From NCBI GenBank assembly GCA_003991915.1, contig RQTK01000056.1:269009-333008 (forward strand): a stretch of DNA of 64,000 nt, in the 5' to 3' direction. Both the position numbers and the translations under genes were made by a program. The notes under the pieces are model-generated. The model saw only the letters and a program-made list of their open reading frames with translations, did no database searches and was not told where the DNA came from. This document shows positions 23,901-34,349 of this stretch, piece by piece; the first letter of the stretch is position 1, and the number at the start of each line of letters is the position of its first letter. This DNA is from Elysia chlorotica. Taxonomy: Eukaryota; Mollusca; Gastropoda; Plakobranchidae.

Positions 23901-26900
23901 GAGTGTCTATACACACTATAGATGTATAGTGTTTCTGCCTCAATATTGCTATACACAACAAAATAAGAACTGATTCAAACTCACTCACTATCCTGTGTTT
24001 ATTTGTCATCTGCTGCGGGTGTCCCAGGTACTGGGGTAGGCCGCAGGCGGCCAGCATTTTTGACTCCTAATCTCCATTCCGTCCTGTTATGTGGGTCAGT
24101 CCGGTCTAGGTTCCAAGACCTCCGGTCACTCCTGACGCATTCAGACCAGGTCTTTCTGGGTCTCCCTCGTCCTCTAACGCATGGCACAGATAAGCTCAAG
24201 GTGTCGTTGATGCACGAAGTTGCACGTGTCACATGTCCAAACCATCTTAAGCGTCTGGTACGCACGGCCTCAGTCACCTCCTGTATTCCAAGCCTATCAA
24301 GCAGCGACTCAATTGGGATCTCGTCGTCTGGCTTGACGCCACAAAACCAACGGATCATGGCCCTGTCATTTCGTCGAAGCCGCTGTAGGTCTGGGGCTGC
24401 AGGTGCCCAGGTTTCACTGCCATGCAGAAGAGCTGATCGGATACAAGTGTTGAAAATTTTCCCGCGTGTCTTGAGGGTTACATGCTTGGAAGTCAGAAGT
24501 GGAAGAAGCTTCTTGAACTTCCCCCAGGCAGTGCAGCATCTGGTGATGATCGCCAACTCGCAGCCGCCACCAGCACACAGCATGTCGCCAAGATAGCAGA
24601 AGCTGGCCTCCACGTCCAGCATAGCACCATCGACATCCACTTGGGTGAATGGTCTACCATCGATTGGCCTAGCCCGGCCGTTGCATCTGGGGCACACGTA
24701 CAATGGATTGTCGGTTAGTCGTCCTATGATGCCGCTGCAGTTCTTGTGTACCCAGAGTCTGCACTGGGAACACTGAATGGAGTTGACCCCAACCCCACTC
24801 CGGCAGACTGCACATGGGTGCGCTCCAGTGTCTCTGAGAAGATCCAACCCTGGGCCTGATACCATGAATTTCGTCTTCCTCATGTTCACCCTCAGGCCCT
24901 TGCTTTCCATCCCTTCCTTCCATGCCTTTAGCTTAGTGATGCATTCTTCCAGTGAGTCCGCGATCACCGCAAGGTCATCTGCGTATAGAAGCTCCCAAGG
25001 TACTCCAGTGCGAAACTCACGAGACAGAGCTTCTAGTATAAGGATGAAAAGCAGCGGGCTGAGGACGGATCCCTGATGCACTCCAACTCCAACACCGAAC
25101 TCTTCGCTGTACTGTCCATTTACGCGCACACGGCTTCTTACATCTGTGTACATTCCCTGAATGACACGTATTGTCCACTCCTCGACACCCATACTCCTCA
25201 ACGCCCACCAAAGAACTTTCCTGGGTACACGATCAAAGGCCTTATCATGTTGAATATCTTCAACGTTTGAAAAATCGGTACATTTCCGTGGAAATCGGAA
25301 TTGACGAGAAAATCGGTATGTATCGATCAAATCGGTACAAGTAGGCAGGTCTGCTGTATGCAGAAAGGGATTCTACGAAAAGAAAAGTGGCAGAGAGAGT
25401 GAGGCAAAGAGATAGACACGAAAATAAAGACAGGAGAGAGGCGGGGGGATTGATGAGAGCAACAAAGCACAGAGAGAAAAGAGAGAGGGGGAGAGAGTAA
25501 GGAGGGGAGGGAAGGAGATGGCAATAGGCAAAAACGAATGAGGAACAGAGGAAGAACTTTAGTAGGGTGTAGGCCTGTGCTCTCAACTGTTCATTCCTTT
25601 TGAGGTGCATGCAAATTTGTCCCTTGAACGTCTATGCTGTGTATGTTTTACTCACTTTGCTAGGAACTAAAGCCTTGTATATGCCAGATGAAGCAGATTT
25701 ATTATCTGATGACTCATCAACTCTACTTGACTTTGGAGGATTTTCTGTTACAGCAAATATGCAGAGAAAAATCATAATTTACTTTCCATAGGGAAATCTA
25801 CATAGAAGTTTGGTAAATATTCCCTTTTAAAAAATAACATGACATATTTTAAACTAAAATTCTTTAAATTCATTTGTTAACATATTAGTTACTTCAGATG
25901 GATGCCTTGGGTCTCCAAATAGACCAAGTCTGATTAAAAGCGCCTTAAAAAATAAAAATTTAAAAAAGACCAAATTGCAAATATTTAAGCAACTCACTGC
26001 TCAACATTACAGCATATAACTAAAAAACATTACATCTGCTTCTTTTAAGTTGATAAAATTGATAATCTTTATGCTTTAAAGGTAATTACTGAAGAAAATT
26101 TTGTGTACCCCATGCACCTGCCGCAGGCTTAGAGCGCTTCACATCCTGCTCTCCTTTGGCTACCAGAGATGGCTGAAGGAGGGGAGAAAAAAAAAGAGAG
26201 AAAAAATTGATTATTGAAATATGTACAAACAAAATGATAGCTATTTTTAGTATATAAATATAGTGCATATTAACTTTAAAAAAACAACTTTAACACTAAC
26301 TTTCAAAACCAACTAACTTAAGTTACTTTAGGTGGCCATAAGACAAATGAATATAGACAAGTTACAAAGTAATGGTCCTTCCCTTTAATTGAAAATATAT
26401 ATACGCATAGCTGACAACATTTGAGTCCGATTAGTCACCATAAACCTAATCGATGGCAAAGCTTATTAGGCCCAGCTCTCAATATTGACTTAATCACAAC
26501 TTTAAAAAACTACAGCATGGATTATTGTTGATTCATAATTGCAGGTGATGTGTGTTTTTTTTTTTATGTTCATCTCATAGTGTCAGAAACACAGCAACAT
26601 CCAGGCTTTGAGTGAACCAAATATATATATTTTCAAGACGGTTGGCTTTGCATTGATATGAGAGAAATTTAAGCCTCATAGCATGTCAAAAGCAATTGGA
26701 ACTAACACTGTTGTCACTGATCTAACTAACCAGTAGAGGACAAAATAATAAATTCGCCCAGTCGTCTGTTTCGAACTAGACACCCATTGAGAACCAGGCG
26801 CTCTGCCACTTGAGACAGTTTGCTTCTCACTGTCAACTATCTATTTATATATCGTTATCACAGAATTAGATCTAGTTCAATACCATCGGGTATCAACTAG

Positions 26901-29900
26901 ATTTAGAATATAAAGCTAGTTTAGACCAAGTTTCAACTTCGTTAGATGCAGTTCTACTTCCAAAAAAACAGATAGATTTGTTTGGAGTAATATTAATGTA
27001 TCAATCTTCAATCGCCAATTTAACAGCAAATACTACAAATTGTGTGTCCCAGAAAAAATCATAAATGAACGAAAATCTACTGTGACATACAAATAATATT
27101 CATTAATAACAAAAAGCGACCTCCTACATTATATCAAAGATAAAAATTTCAGACTTACAAAGTCATCGCTGAAGTTCTTGTCTCTTGGATGGCCCCTTTC
27201 TCTACTTTTCATATCATAGTCTCGACCATTCATGTGGTTATCATAGTAGCCTCGCCTTGACATATTAGGGTGATAGGAAGGCTCATACAGTTCATAAGGA
27301 GGACTGAAGTCAGCACCGCCCTGTTATTGGAAATGGAAAAATGAATAATAATAACAATAATAATCATCATAAATGTTTATCTCCTTTCCCGAGCAGATTC
27401 ACCTTATAAAACCTTGCACACAAAAAAGCACAAATGTAGTTTTAAGGGCTCAGGTCATATGTTTTAAGGACTATTCCAAAGCATTTATTTGTACGTTGAA
27501 CTAAATCAGATAGATGCCAGTTGCTCAAAATAGTAAACCCAAACCCTCGTCGGAATAATTTGTTGATAATATAATCTAGATGCATTAAACAGATATACAG
27601 AAGCCTATCTAAAGGCACTTAATTTTACCCACCACTTATTTTTAGTCAGGCTGCAATTTTTATAACCCCCTCCTGATACCTCGACACTTCTACTCAATAG
27701 AGAGAGGTTTCTGAAAATTTTCCATTTTCACAAGTAAACAATTTCGATTTCACGGTGGTTTTATATATGAGCAAAGGTCAAAGGAATAAATTTTAGAAAT
27801 GCATGCATCAATTTTAAATACTTTCTAGCCTAAAATTTAAGACTTTAGTAAATGCTTTTTATGGACGGGAACACAATGTAGTGTCTAATTTTCGTGTAAA
27901 ACCCATTTTTATCTTTTTATGGACGGGAACACAATGTAGTGTCTAATTTTCGTGTAAAACCCGTTTTTATGTTGACCTGGAGGAGTGTCTGGTGTGACAT
28001 GTCACATATATTACCAAATATCTCATTACTTGACATAAATGTATAAATATAACAATACACATTAATTTTATATAAGTTGTTGCTTAATGTACCAAAGAAA
28101 ATTAAAACTAAAAAATAATTTTGTTACTGCATTTTCAAAAAATTAATGAGTGACGTGACAGACATTTCTATATAAGACTTTCTCTTTTTTCCCCGATAAA
28201 CTTAGAATCAACAGCCACCAACTTTTAATTAAGGGTTTAACAGTAATTATTAGCATTTTGAACTAATTGATAACCCAAATAGATACTCTAGGCCCATATA
28301 ATTAAAGAAAGAAGTGTCTGATGTGACACCACCCACTACATCATGTTGGACACTAAAACATAATTACAAGAACAAACTAAAAATTACTGAATTTTTTAAA
28401 TATCTCATATACAAATGTTTTAAAAGTTAAATATAAAAATATATTTGGGGGCATAAAAATAATTGCACCTATTTTATTTCAGGAAATGTAGTATCTGATG
28501 TTACTTATAGCTAAAGACACATCAAATGTAACATCAGACAACCATGAAATAAAATTTTAGGAATTTTAGCCAATCCTATCTAATATCTAAAAGAACTTTA
28601 GTTATTTAGTTGCTCATGATATGCATACATAGCATTTAATCATATTCTTAATTAGATTATAGATCTAATGTCTGATGTGATCTTTAAACATGTGAACATT
28701 GTTGCAAACCAACAGTTCATTTATTCTAGAATGCCAGATTCCAAGAAAATACAAAGTATTTACTTATGACCTATAAAACAGCTAGATTATCAGTTAAGAC
28801 AATTAGCAATCATTTAAACACAAGAAATTATATTAAAAGCTAAATTCAAGTGTCTGACTTGATCAAAATGTAGTCTGATGCTACGTGAGAAATTAACATG
28901 ACACCTCCACTAAGTAGGGCTGTTCTACATGTCTACTTGATATTTGTTCTGATACATGTAGATCACTAAAGAGAGAGAAGTTGGCTAAGATAATCTAGAT
29001 TGGAGATCAATGTCATTTTGACAAGCTACTTGTTTATAAAAGTACAATAGAGGCTAAATAATGCATGAAAGTTATCCATAGAGCTGATCACACACTTCAA
29101 TTCATAGAAAATAAAAAGTTATCTAGATCTACTTAATGTTGGAAATAGCAACAAATTAAAAGGTTAAGAATAGACAGATTGGTGTTAGGACAAATTAGAA
29201 AAAAACATGATGAGATTGTCGATCATCCTGATAATGTACAGATGTAAACAATTAACAAATTTGAGTATTGATATCAAAAGTTAAAAAAAAAGAGTGATCC
29301 TTCTGTCTTGATTCAAAAGTACTTTTGGTAATGGATGCTGACAATACTTGATTTCTCTCTCTCTCATAATTTACTTTTTTTCATATGTAACGATGAGCTC
29401 AGGACTCGAAACTTTCCTTACCAGACAAACTGCAATGACAGCACCAATCATTGAGCGGAAAATCATTGCTGGCACAGAAATTAACTAACCTGCCAAAAAA
29501 TACACATGAAAAAAATCCATGTTTTATATTTACCGGTGGAAAGCGTCCTGGACCATACTTTCCATCTCTTCGAGCCAGGGATGGTTGGGAGCTGTAGTGC
29601 ATGCCATATTTTTCATAATTGTAGTCTGGTGAGTAGTAGCCATAACCATATGAATATCCATAGTAGTCATCATCTACTGAATGATGTCGATATTTTCCTT
29701 GGCCCGATGGGAAGCGTTTGGCTGAAAGATAGAATATAAATGTGTCTTGTGTAAATATGTCTTTTATTCCCCTATCAATTTAACCAAATGAACTAATGCA
29801 TAGTTTGTTTGTTTTTTAATATATGGATGCCATACACATTATACAGTGGAAATCTCATAAATCCAATTGCTTAGGATTTGATCTAAACTTCGAATTAAGA

Positions 29901-32900
29901 GGATTTGAATTACAGAAGGGAACAAACCCTGCATTTTTTAGTTTACTGTTGTTTTCTTTCTATCTATAGCAACCTTCTTCTAACCCATTTCTTTTATAGG
30001 CATGTCTTGGGCAGCAATAAGCATTGAATTCGGCCTGCCAAATAGTACTTAAGCAAAGCCTATTATTGTGTGATCTGTGAATTAAGATAATCAATTAAAA
30101 AAAACTTTGAATTACGAGTCTCTTTTTAATAGATCCAAGGAGAGAAAAATAAGCTTTTCTCTCGCAATATTCAGTTATTGAAAATTAGAAATTTCTAGTC
30201 TCACTAACAGATATTTGCCAGTATTGGGGCGAATAAAAGATAAACTAGATCTTTATTACTCTTTTCCTCAAGTAGCTTTGCCAAAGTTTGAGTTGAGTTG
30301 GTATTAAGGCCCAACGTCAGTATTATATAGACTATATTGTGGAGGGTCCCCAAAACTCATATCTGACAATTTTATATGCTGTACAGGGCGGGGATACCAT
30401 GACTCCTATCTTAGCCAGTCACATTTAACTGACACTGACCCAATCATTAGGGGGGCGACATCTCCTATGTTCTACCCTAAGAAGGTCGAGGCCTGGATGT
30501 GAAGATGGTATTAATATACAAGTGTCGCTAGTATTTAGTGTGTGGTGTCGGGCTATATTTGGTAATTTATATAGGGGTCATAAATTGGACTGGGAGGCAG
30601 CAAATATTTATTATAAACCATAAAACCTATACATTTTCTGAAAGCTGAAAGGGTCTAGAAAATTTTGAAGCAGGTTTCGGTACCATACAAGTGTTTTGTG
30701 ACCTTGACCTTGGCCTTGAAATGCCAAGGTCAGGTTTCTAGCCTAAAAAATATCTACTTTGTCATCAAATAACTTGGAAACCAACATGTTTAGCTCAAAA
30801 AGATAGAATAAAAGTTGTAGAGAATTTATTCAGCTTTCAGAAAATGTATAGGTCTAATAGCCTCACACCAAGAGTAAACCAGCTGTAGCAGATCTACGCA
30901 ACATAACTAATGAACATAAACGTCAAGTAGGTCCCAAGTTTTCTCTCTGACCATTGCTAACACACAAGAATACACATAAAAAGCATGCAGAAGTAGATTG
31001 AGTACTTAGCTGGTTTTTTAGTTCTCTTTATCAACTTTATCAACTGGATCTACATCTCCGTTTCTATCTACTTCTAACTCAACTGCTCTTGGAACTGAAT
31101 CCCTAGGTCTAGATCTAAATCTAGATCTAGATCTAACTACTGGCTCCCTGCCTTCACTGCCACTACTAGATCTAGATCTAGATAAAATAACTGAAAATAT
31201 TAAAAAAAATCATCAATCTAACCATCTAAGACATCTAAAACTTGTTCTCGAGTAAGTAATTTCCTTCCGGATGGACCTGCTCCTTAGTTATAAATTGTTA
31301 GAGTTTGTAGCTTTCAAGAGAAAATCGAGTGTCAACATGTAAACAAAGTTTGAGCTGAAAACAGCTGTTGTCTGCATTCAAAACAACACTGGAAGGAAGT
31401 GGAACTCTTCTTTATTCCTATAAGAGTAGTTTCTATTTATTTGGCGGTGTACAGACTCTTTAGTCCGCCATAAAATAAACCCTCTTTTACGGCCGATCTA
31501 ATCGTCCGAAACACCACAGCAGCGACTTTACGGCTGTTTTAATCGGCCGTATACACTACGAGGGTTAAGCAAAGCCTATTATTGGTGTGATCTGTGAATT
31601 AAGATAATCAATTAAAAAAAACTTCGAATTACGAGTCTCTTTTTAATAGATCCAAGGAGAGAAAAATAAACTTTTCTCTCGCAATATTCAGTTAGAAATT
31701 TCTAGTCTCACTAACAGATATTTGCCAGTATTGGGGCGAATAAAAGATCAACTAGATCTTTATTACTCTTTTCCTCAAGTAGCTTTGCCAAAGTTTGAGT
31801 TTGAGTTGAGTTGGTATTAAGGCCCAACGTCAGTATTATATAGACTATATTGTGGAGGGTCCCCAAAACTCATATCTGACAATTTTATGTGCTGTACAGG
31901 GCGGGGATACCATGACTCCTATCTTAGCCAGTCACATTTAACTGACACTGACCCAATCAGTAGGGGGGCGAAATCGCCTGTGTTCTACCATAAGAAGGTC
32001 GAGGCCTGGATGTGAAGATGGTATTAATCAAACAATGAAACGATTAGCTAGATCTACATGATGTTTTAGCAAACGCATATGAGCTCATGAAACGCATATT
32101 AGAATCATTAATTGCTTGGAAATGACGGCCAGTGTTAATGACTGAAAGTCAAGATAGAGAAACCATTATCATTCGGATGAATGAACGCAAGAGAAACATT
32201 GTGCATTGAGTTGGGACTGATCGGTATCGCTGAAGTTGTTGACTAACCCAATGCCGATAGCAATGTTTAACAAGCATAGAAAAGAAAAAACAAAGAATAT
32301 CATTAATCAAGAAAATAAACAAATCGTTCATAAATTTTCTTTCGTCCATGAACAAAGCACTGTTTTTCTCTAGTTTCGATTGCATGATCAAATACTTTTT
32401 TTTTTTGTGCAAAAATCAGCCGTGTTGCCCAGAAGGTAGTATATTTTCACTTTAAAAAATGGATCAGGGATTCGAGTAGCAAAAGTTAACGAAAATAGGC
32501 CAATGCGTATGGGTTGGCAGCTCTGGGAGGGATGTACTATCAGTACCCTTTTGAACATCTCCAAAACTTAGATATAAGAAAATAAGCTTGGATCAAGAAC
32601 GCATGACTCAAGACCTATAGCAAATTATGTGAAGACTAACTCAGCTAAAATGTAATAGGTGCGGGTCACAAGCTTTCTTCCGCCACGAATACGGGATAGT
32701 GTTGGGTTTTTGATGAGCGGCGAACAGACGCAGATATTATTGCACACACAAAAATCGTCAATCACGCTGCTGAATATTGTCAGTTTGAAAAATCTGTACA
32801 TTCCTGTAAAAATCGGGATAATCGGTATGTACTGATCAAATCGGTGCAAATAGGCAGGCCTGTATATTAGTAATTATATCAGAAACTGACAATTGGTCTT

Positions 32901-34349
32901 GTGAAAGGTTGGCATGCCGGTAGCCAGCACTCTCCCACCCATAGAATATTCACACGGTGAGCCTTCATATGTCTTGCCCTTTATCTCTCCATCTTCTAAG
33001 TAAAAAGCAAAAATAACTTTGTAAGTTGAAATGTTGCTAAAGATCTTACAACAGATTTTCGTGGATACTTACACTCATGATAGTCAAAAGAAGTTTGTCT
33101 GTGAAGCCGGTTATAATCCGATCGAGAGTGATACGGGTCTTCTCTACGTTGACGATTTCTGTCACCTTGATAACCACTCAGCTTTTGACCTTGTGATTTC
33201 TGTGGATGAAACATTCAACAAATAAGATGACATTGAAACTGCTCCATCCTCCTAGGATCTCAAGCTTTTTTTTGTGAAATCAAAGAAGAAGAGCGTTGAT
33301 GGCATGACAGTTTGCTGTCAATACTTTTTATTTTAACCCATAGAGCGCAGCGCGCCAGATGTGCCTTGCTGTGAAAGAACTTCTGGTTCCGCTCACAGCT
33401 ACCTCAGTGGCTTAGCACCTGCCAAATGGGTACTGAAGGGTGCAAACAAGCTACCACTGGTAGTAAGCCTTCACTAATCCTTTATTCCTCCCTTTTCTAT
33501 CACGCGAGAAACTTGTGAATGGATGTACATGCTCAAGCGTCCTGCGTTCTCAAGCAGATGGTGCGATACTTGGCAGGTGCCCAAAAAATATGGCCTGATA
33601 TTTTTCTAGAAATTTGTGGGATGCAGATCTTATTAAATTTAAATAATATTAAATTGGCATCGTAGGGGACCTATAGACAGCTCAGTCTCCAGTGCTCGGG
33701 ACTGAGGAGCAGGAGGTCCAAGGTTCAAATATGTGATGTCACCCGTTTTTTTCCTCCCATCTCTGTAGGAAACCTATGGGACATAACATTTCTAGACGAC
33801 ATTTTTAGCAATATATGGCGATAAGTATGTCTAGCATTACAGCTCTGGATTGACAAGGACGTCACATGTTTCAATCCTCAGCTGATATTTCTATTTCTGT
33901 ATTGTAGAACTTTCAATTGGGCTACAAGGGCTCTAAACGCATATAATCCTTTTGACAAGAGACGCATCGGAGAAATGTCATTCCATGTAAAAACGATTAG
34001 AACACCCACAGCTATTTAAAAGTAAATAAGTTTCATTGTGATCAACTGCAGGAAAGAAAGTAGTAACTGTCTTATCCTTTATTCCTCCCATACGATGAGT
34101 AATAAACGATTAATAAAAAAGATAGTGAAATCAATCAACTTCTCAGCGCAACAGGAAAATAGTTTTATGAACTTCTATTAGTTTTAAAAACTTATTTACA
34201 CCCGAATTGTGTGAAAATTCCGATACAAAAAGAAAGAGCCTTTTAAAAGAAATGTAAAAATTACAACAAAATCTTACTGCTGAATCTGCTTGAGGAAACT
34301 TGAGCCATGGTGGTGCAAAATCTTGCTTTGGGAGATTGCTGTCTGCCAT
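17780..34349 (-). CDS. GPBP1: Vasculin (GC-rich promoter-binding protein 1 family), complete
   Basis: Vasculin proteins are nuclear factors reported to bind GC-rich promoters and activate transcription. Eleven exons join in phase to 475 residues, close to the 473 of human GPBP1: 34349-34278, 33199-33073, 29721-29534, 27320-27159, 26172-26109, 25744-25656, 23150-23058, 21948-21787, 20823-20585, 20180-20096, 17926-17780. Diagnostic pieces are N-terminal QDFAPPWLKFP (human HDFAPAWLNFP), FSDDFPSLVAKGE followed by AAGAW (human AEDFPSLNPE, AAGVW), IYKALVP, DKKSQFLKALRNE (human DKKSEFLKALKRD) and the terminal LLLSMGW with ITEDEIREFQ (human LLKEMGW, LTEDEMREFQ). The protein is otherwise polar and probably disordered, with a Tyr/Gly-rich segment. 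It is the likely invertebrate counterpart of both GPBP1 and GPBP1L1. One intron holds a LINE insertion. Confidence 0.93.
17927..20095. other. GPBP1 last intron
   Basis: No gene seen. The stretch 18420-19050 is richer in GC, with short CpG-containing words, and 19840-20020 holds a GC-richer piece with the tandem GGACGGACGGAC at about 20000. Neither resembles a known element to me. Confidence 0.4.
20096..20180 (-). CDS. GPBP1: GPBP1 exon with vasculin C-terminal motif
   Basis: Acceptor TTCCAG, donor GTAGGC. LLLSMGWVEED and ITEDEIREFQSK are the hallmark of the vasculin domain. Confidence 0.94.
20585..20823 (-). CDS. GPBP1: GPBP1 exon, acidic
   Basis: 79 codons plus two bases between AATTAG and GTAATT. 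Glu/Asp/Lys-rich and poorly conserved; it ends in EEEEKR, with the Arg codon completed at 20180. Confidence 0.88.
21787..21948 (-). CDS. GPBP1: GPBP1 exon with DKKSQFLKAL motif
   Basis: 54 codons, phase 0/0, acceptor TTGTAG, donor GTGATT. KKLGDKKSQFLKALRNE is the second best conserved block of the family. Confidence 0.93.
22402..22545 (-). repeat. Dispersed repeat related to the 30-32 kb duplication
   Basis: Read on the minus strand it shares CTATATTGTGGA, CATCTGACAA and a TTTACATGCTG-like word, in the same order, with 30310-30400 and 31815-31910. A weaker relative is at 50965-51030 on the plus strand. Confidence 0.55.
23058..23150 (-). CDS. GPBP1: GPBP1 exon
   Basis: 31 codons, phase 0/0, acceptor TTTTTCAG, donor GTGAGA. 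Ser/Asn-rich with SSPLSPSSKLNNP, like human NSSSPVDKLNQQP. Confidence 0.85.
23190..23582 (-). other. Unassigned 130-codon open frame in GPBP1 intron
   Basis: This minus-strand frame stays open for 393 nt just upstream of the exon at 23150. It contains SSFGVTQVERSGS, weakly like human STFGVGNFNAFKST. An acceptor at a codon boundary (ACTCAG/GTTGAA, about 23510) would fit the required phase 0, but no strong donor follows. It may be an alternative exon or chance. Confidence 0.22.
23985..25258 (-). mobile_element. 5'-truncated LINE with open reverse-transcriptase frame and PHD-type finger
   Basis: The frame is open from about 25258 to TAA at 24001-23999. Motifs in order: DKAFDRVPRKVLWWALR (RT motif A), QGSVLSPLLF, ELLYADDLAV (catalytic YADD intact, about 24974-24985), a C4HC3 cysteine/histidine cluster (24683-24814), SFCYLGDML, SALLHGSETW, RRLRWFGHV and GRGRPRKTWSE at the C-terminus. 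The insertion starts inside motif A, so endonuclease and fingers are missing and it cannot move by itself. The long open frame suggests recent insertion. It lies in a GPBP1 intron in the same orientation as the gene. I do not assign the clade. Confidence 0.88.
24683..24814 (-). other. C4HC3 (PHD-like) zinc finger inside the LINE frame
   Basis: Spacing seen: C-x2-C-x10-C-x2-C-x4-H-x2-C-x14-C-x2-C, with WVH before the conserved His, as in PHD fingers. It sits between the RT palm (YADD) and the YLGD thumb/connector segment. Confidence 0.85.
25262..25350. repeat. AATCGGTAC-type dispersed repeat (partner 32787-32862)
   Basis: Directly abuts the truncated LINE end. Shares TTTGAAAAATC, GGTATGTA and GATCAAATCGGT words, in order, with 32787-32862 in the same orientation. 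A shorter relative ending in AAGTAGGCAGGCCTG lies reversed at about 23740-23780. Confidence 0.75.
25375..25560. repeat. GA-rich purine tract
   Basis: Interrupted polypurine (GAGAGA, GGGGAG) on the plus strand. The minus-strand Ser/Leu/Pro open frames across it are composition artefacts. Confidence 0.7.
25656..25744 (-). CDS. GPBP1: GPBP1 exon
   Basis: Acceptor TGTAACAG, donor GTGAGT. ENPPKSSRV and GIYKALVPSK correspond to human EYPPNPKSR and SVYKGLVPKP. This exon completes the phase-1 codon left at 26109. Confidence 0.88.
26109..26172 (-). CDS. GPBP1: GPBP1 exon
   Basis: PSLVAKGEQDVKRSKPAAGAW, matching the human PSLNPEYER...LAAGVW segment. Donor GTACAC at 26108; leaves in phase 1. Confidence 0.9.
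26752..26825 (-). repeat. tRNA-like SINE head or tRNA pseudogene
   Basis: On the minus strand GTGGCAGAGCGCCTGG resembles an internal A box and TAGTTCGAAAC a B box, at tRNA-like spacing. No full cloverleaf is obvious. Confidence 0.5.
27159..27320 (-). CDS. GPBP1: GPBP1 exon
   Basis: 54 codons, phase 0/0, acceptor AACAG, donor GTAAGT. Ends RDKNFSDDF, which joins PSL of the next exon to form the conserved DDFPSL motif. Confidence 0.9.
27855..27970. repeat. 58-bp tandem duplication
   Basis: Two units (27855-27912 and 27913-27970) containing GGACGGGAACACAATGTAGT differ at about one base. In a GPBP1 intron. Confidence 0.9.
27984..28889. repeat. Recurring TGTCTGATGTGAC-like motif cluster
   Basis: Variants are seen at 27984, 28311, 28488, 28668, 28848 and 28869 (plus strand), and inverted at about 28148 and 28518. 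Spacing is irregular. No open frame spans them. Confidence 0.6.
29534..29721 (-). CDS. GPBP1: GPBP1 exon, Tyr/Gly-rich
   Basis: Acceptor TTTCAG, donor GTAAAT. It encodes DDDYYGYSYGYGYYSPDYNY and then SLARRDGKYGPGRFPP. The tyrosine-rich stretch is low complexity and is not obvious in human GPBP1. Confidence 0.86.
29844..30130. repeat. Possible pogo/Tigger-like element end
   Basis: CAGTGGAAATCTCATAAATC after a TA dinucleotide, then CTAAACTTCGAATTAAGAG, resembles the inverted right part of the element at 59905-60318. The other end is not clear, because the 466-bp duplicated unit begins within it (30049). Confidence 0.5.
30049..30514. repeat. 466-bp direct repeat, copy A
   Basis: Nearly identical to 31565-32028, with small indels. 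Begins TTAAGCAAAGCCTATTATTG and ends GATGGTATTAAT. It has no TG...CA termini and no retroviral coding region between the copies, so an LTR reading is not supported. Confidence 0.9.
30626..30852. mobile_element. 227-bp element with perfect 23-bp inverted ends
   Basis: The arm 30626-30648 (starts CCTATACATTTTCTGAAAGC) is the exact reverse complement of 30830-30852. The interior holds TGACCTTGACCTTGG and a partial inverted copy (CCAAGGTCAGG). No clear target duplication. Probably a MITE; it lies between the two 466-bp direct repeats. Confidence 0.75.
31489..31553. repeat. Short CG-containing inverted repeat
   Basis: TACGGCCGAT near 31490 pairs with ATCGGCCGTA near 31543, about 45 bp apart. A GC-rich island in AT-rich DNA. 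Confidence 0.5.
31565..32028. repeat. 466-bp direct repeat, copy B
   Basis: Second copy of 30049-30514, same orientation, 1.05 kb downstream. Confidence 0.9.
32787..32862. repeat. AATCGGTAC-type dispersed repeat, second copy
   Basis: Partner of 25262-25350, ending in AAATAGGCAGGCCTG. Here no LINE adjoins it, so it is an independent repeat. Confidence 0.7.
33073..33199 (-). CDS. GPBP1: GPBP1 exon
   Basis: Acceptor CCACAG, donor GTAAGT at 33072. Arg/Asp-rich peptide with SDYNRLHRQTSFDYHE, matching the human NRRRHNSSDGFD area. Ends in phase 1. Confidence 0.88.
33668..33750 (+). repeat. tRNA-like SINE head
   Basis: ATAGACAGCTCAGTCTCC (A-box like) and CAAGGTTCAAATATG (B-box like) lie about 35 bp apart. 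A similar weak pair follows at 33836-33898. Confidence 0.4.

Noticed and set aside
24003..24596. Plus-strand 197-residue frame
   Set aside because: Antisense shadow of the LINE reverse transcriptase frame.
30049..32028. LTR retrotransposon bounded by the 466-bp direct repeats
   Set aside because: No TG...CA ends, no primer-binding site or polypurine tract seen, no gag-pol in the 1.05 kb between, and one end lies inside a pogo-like element.
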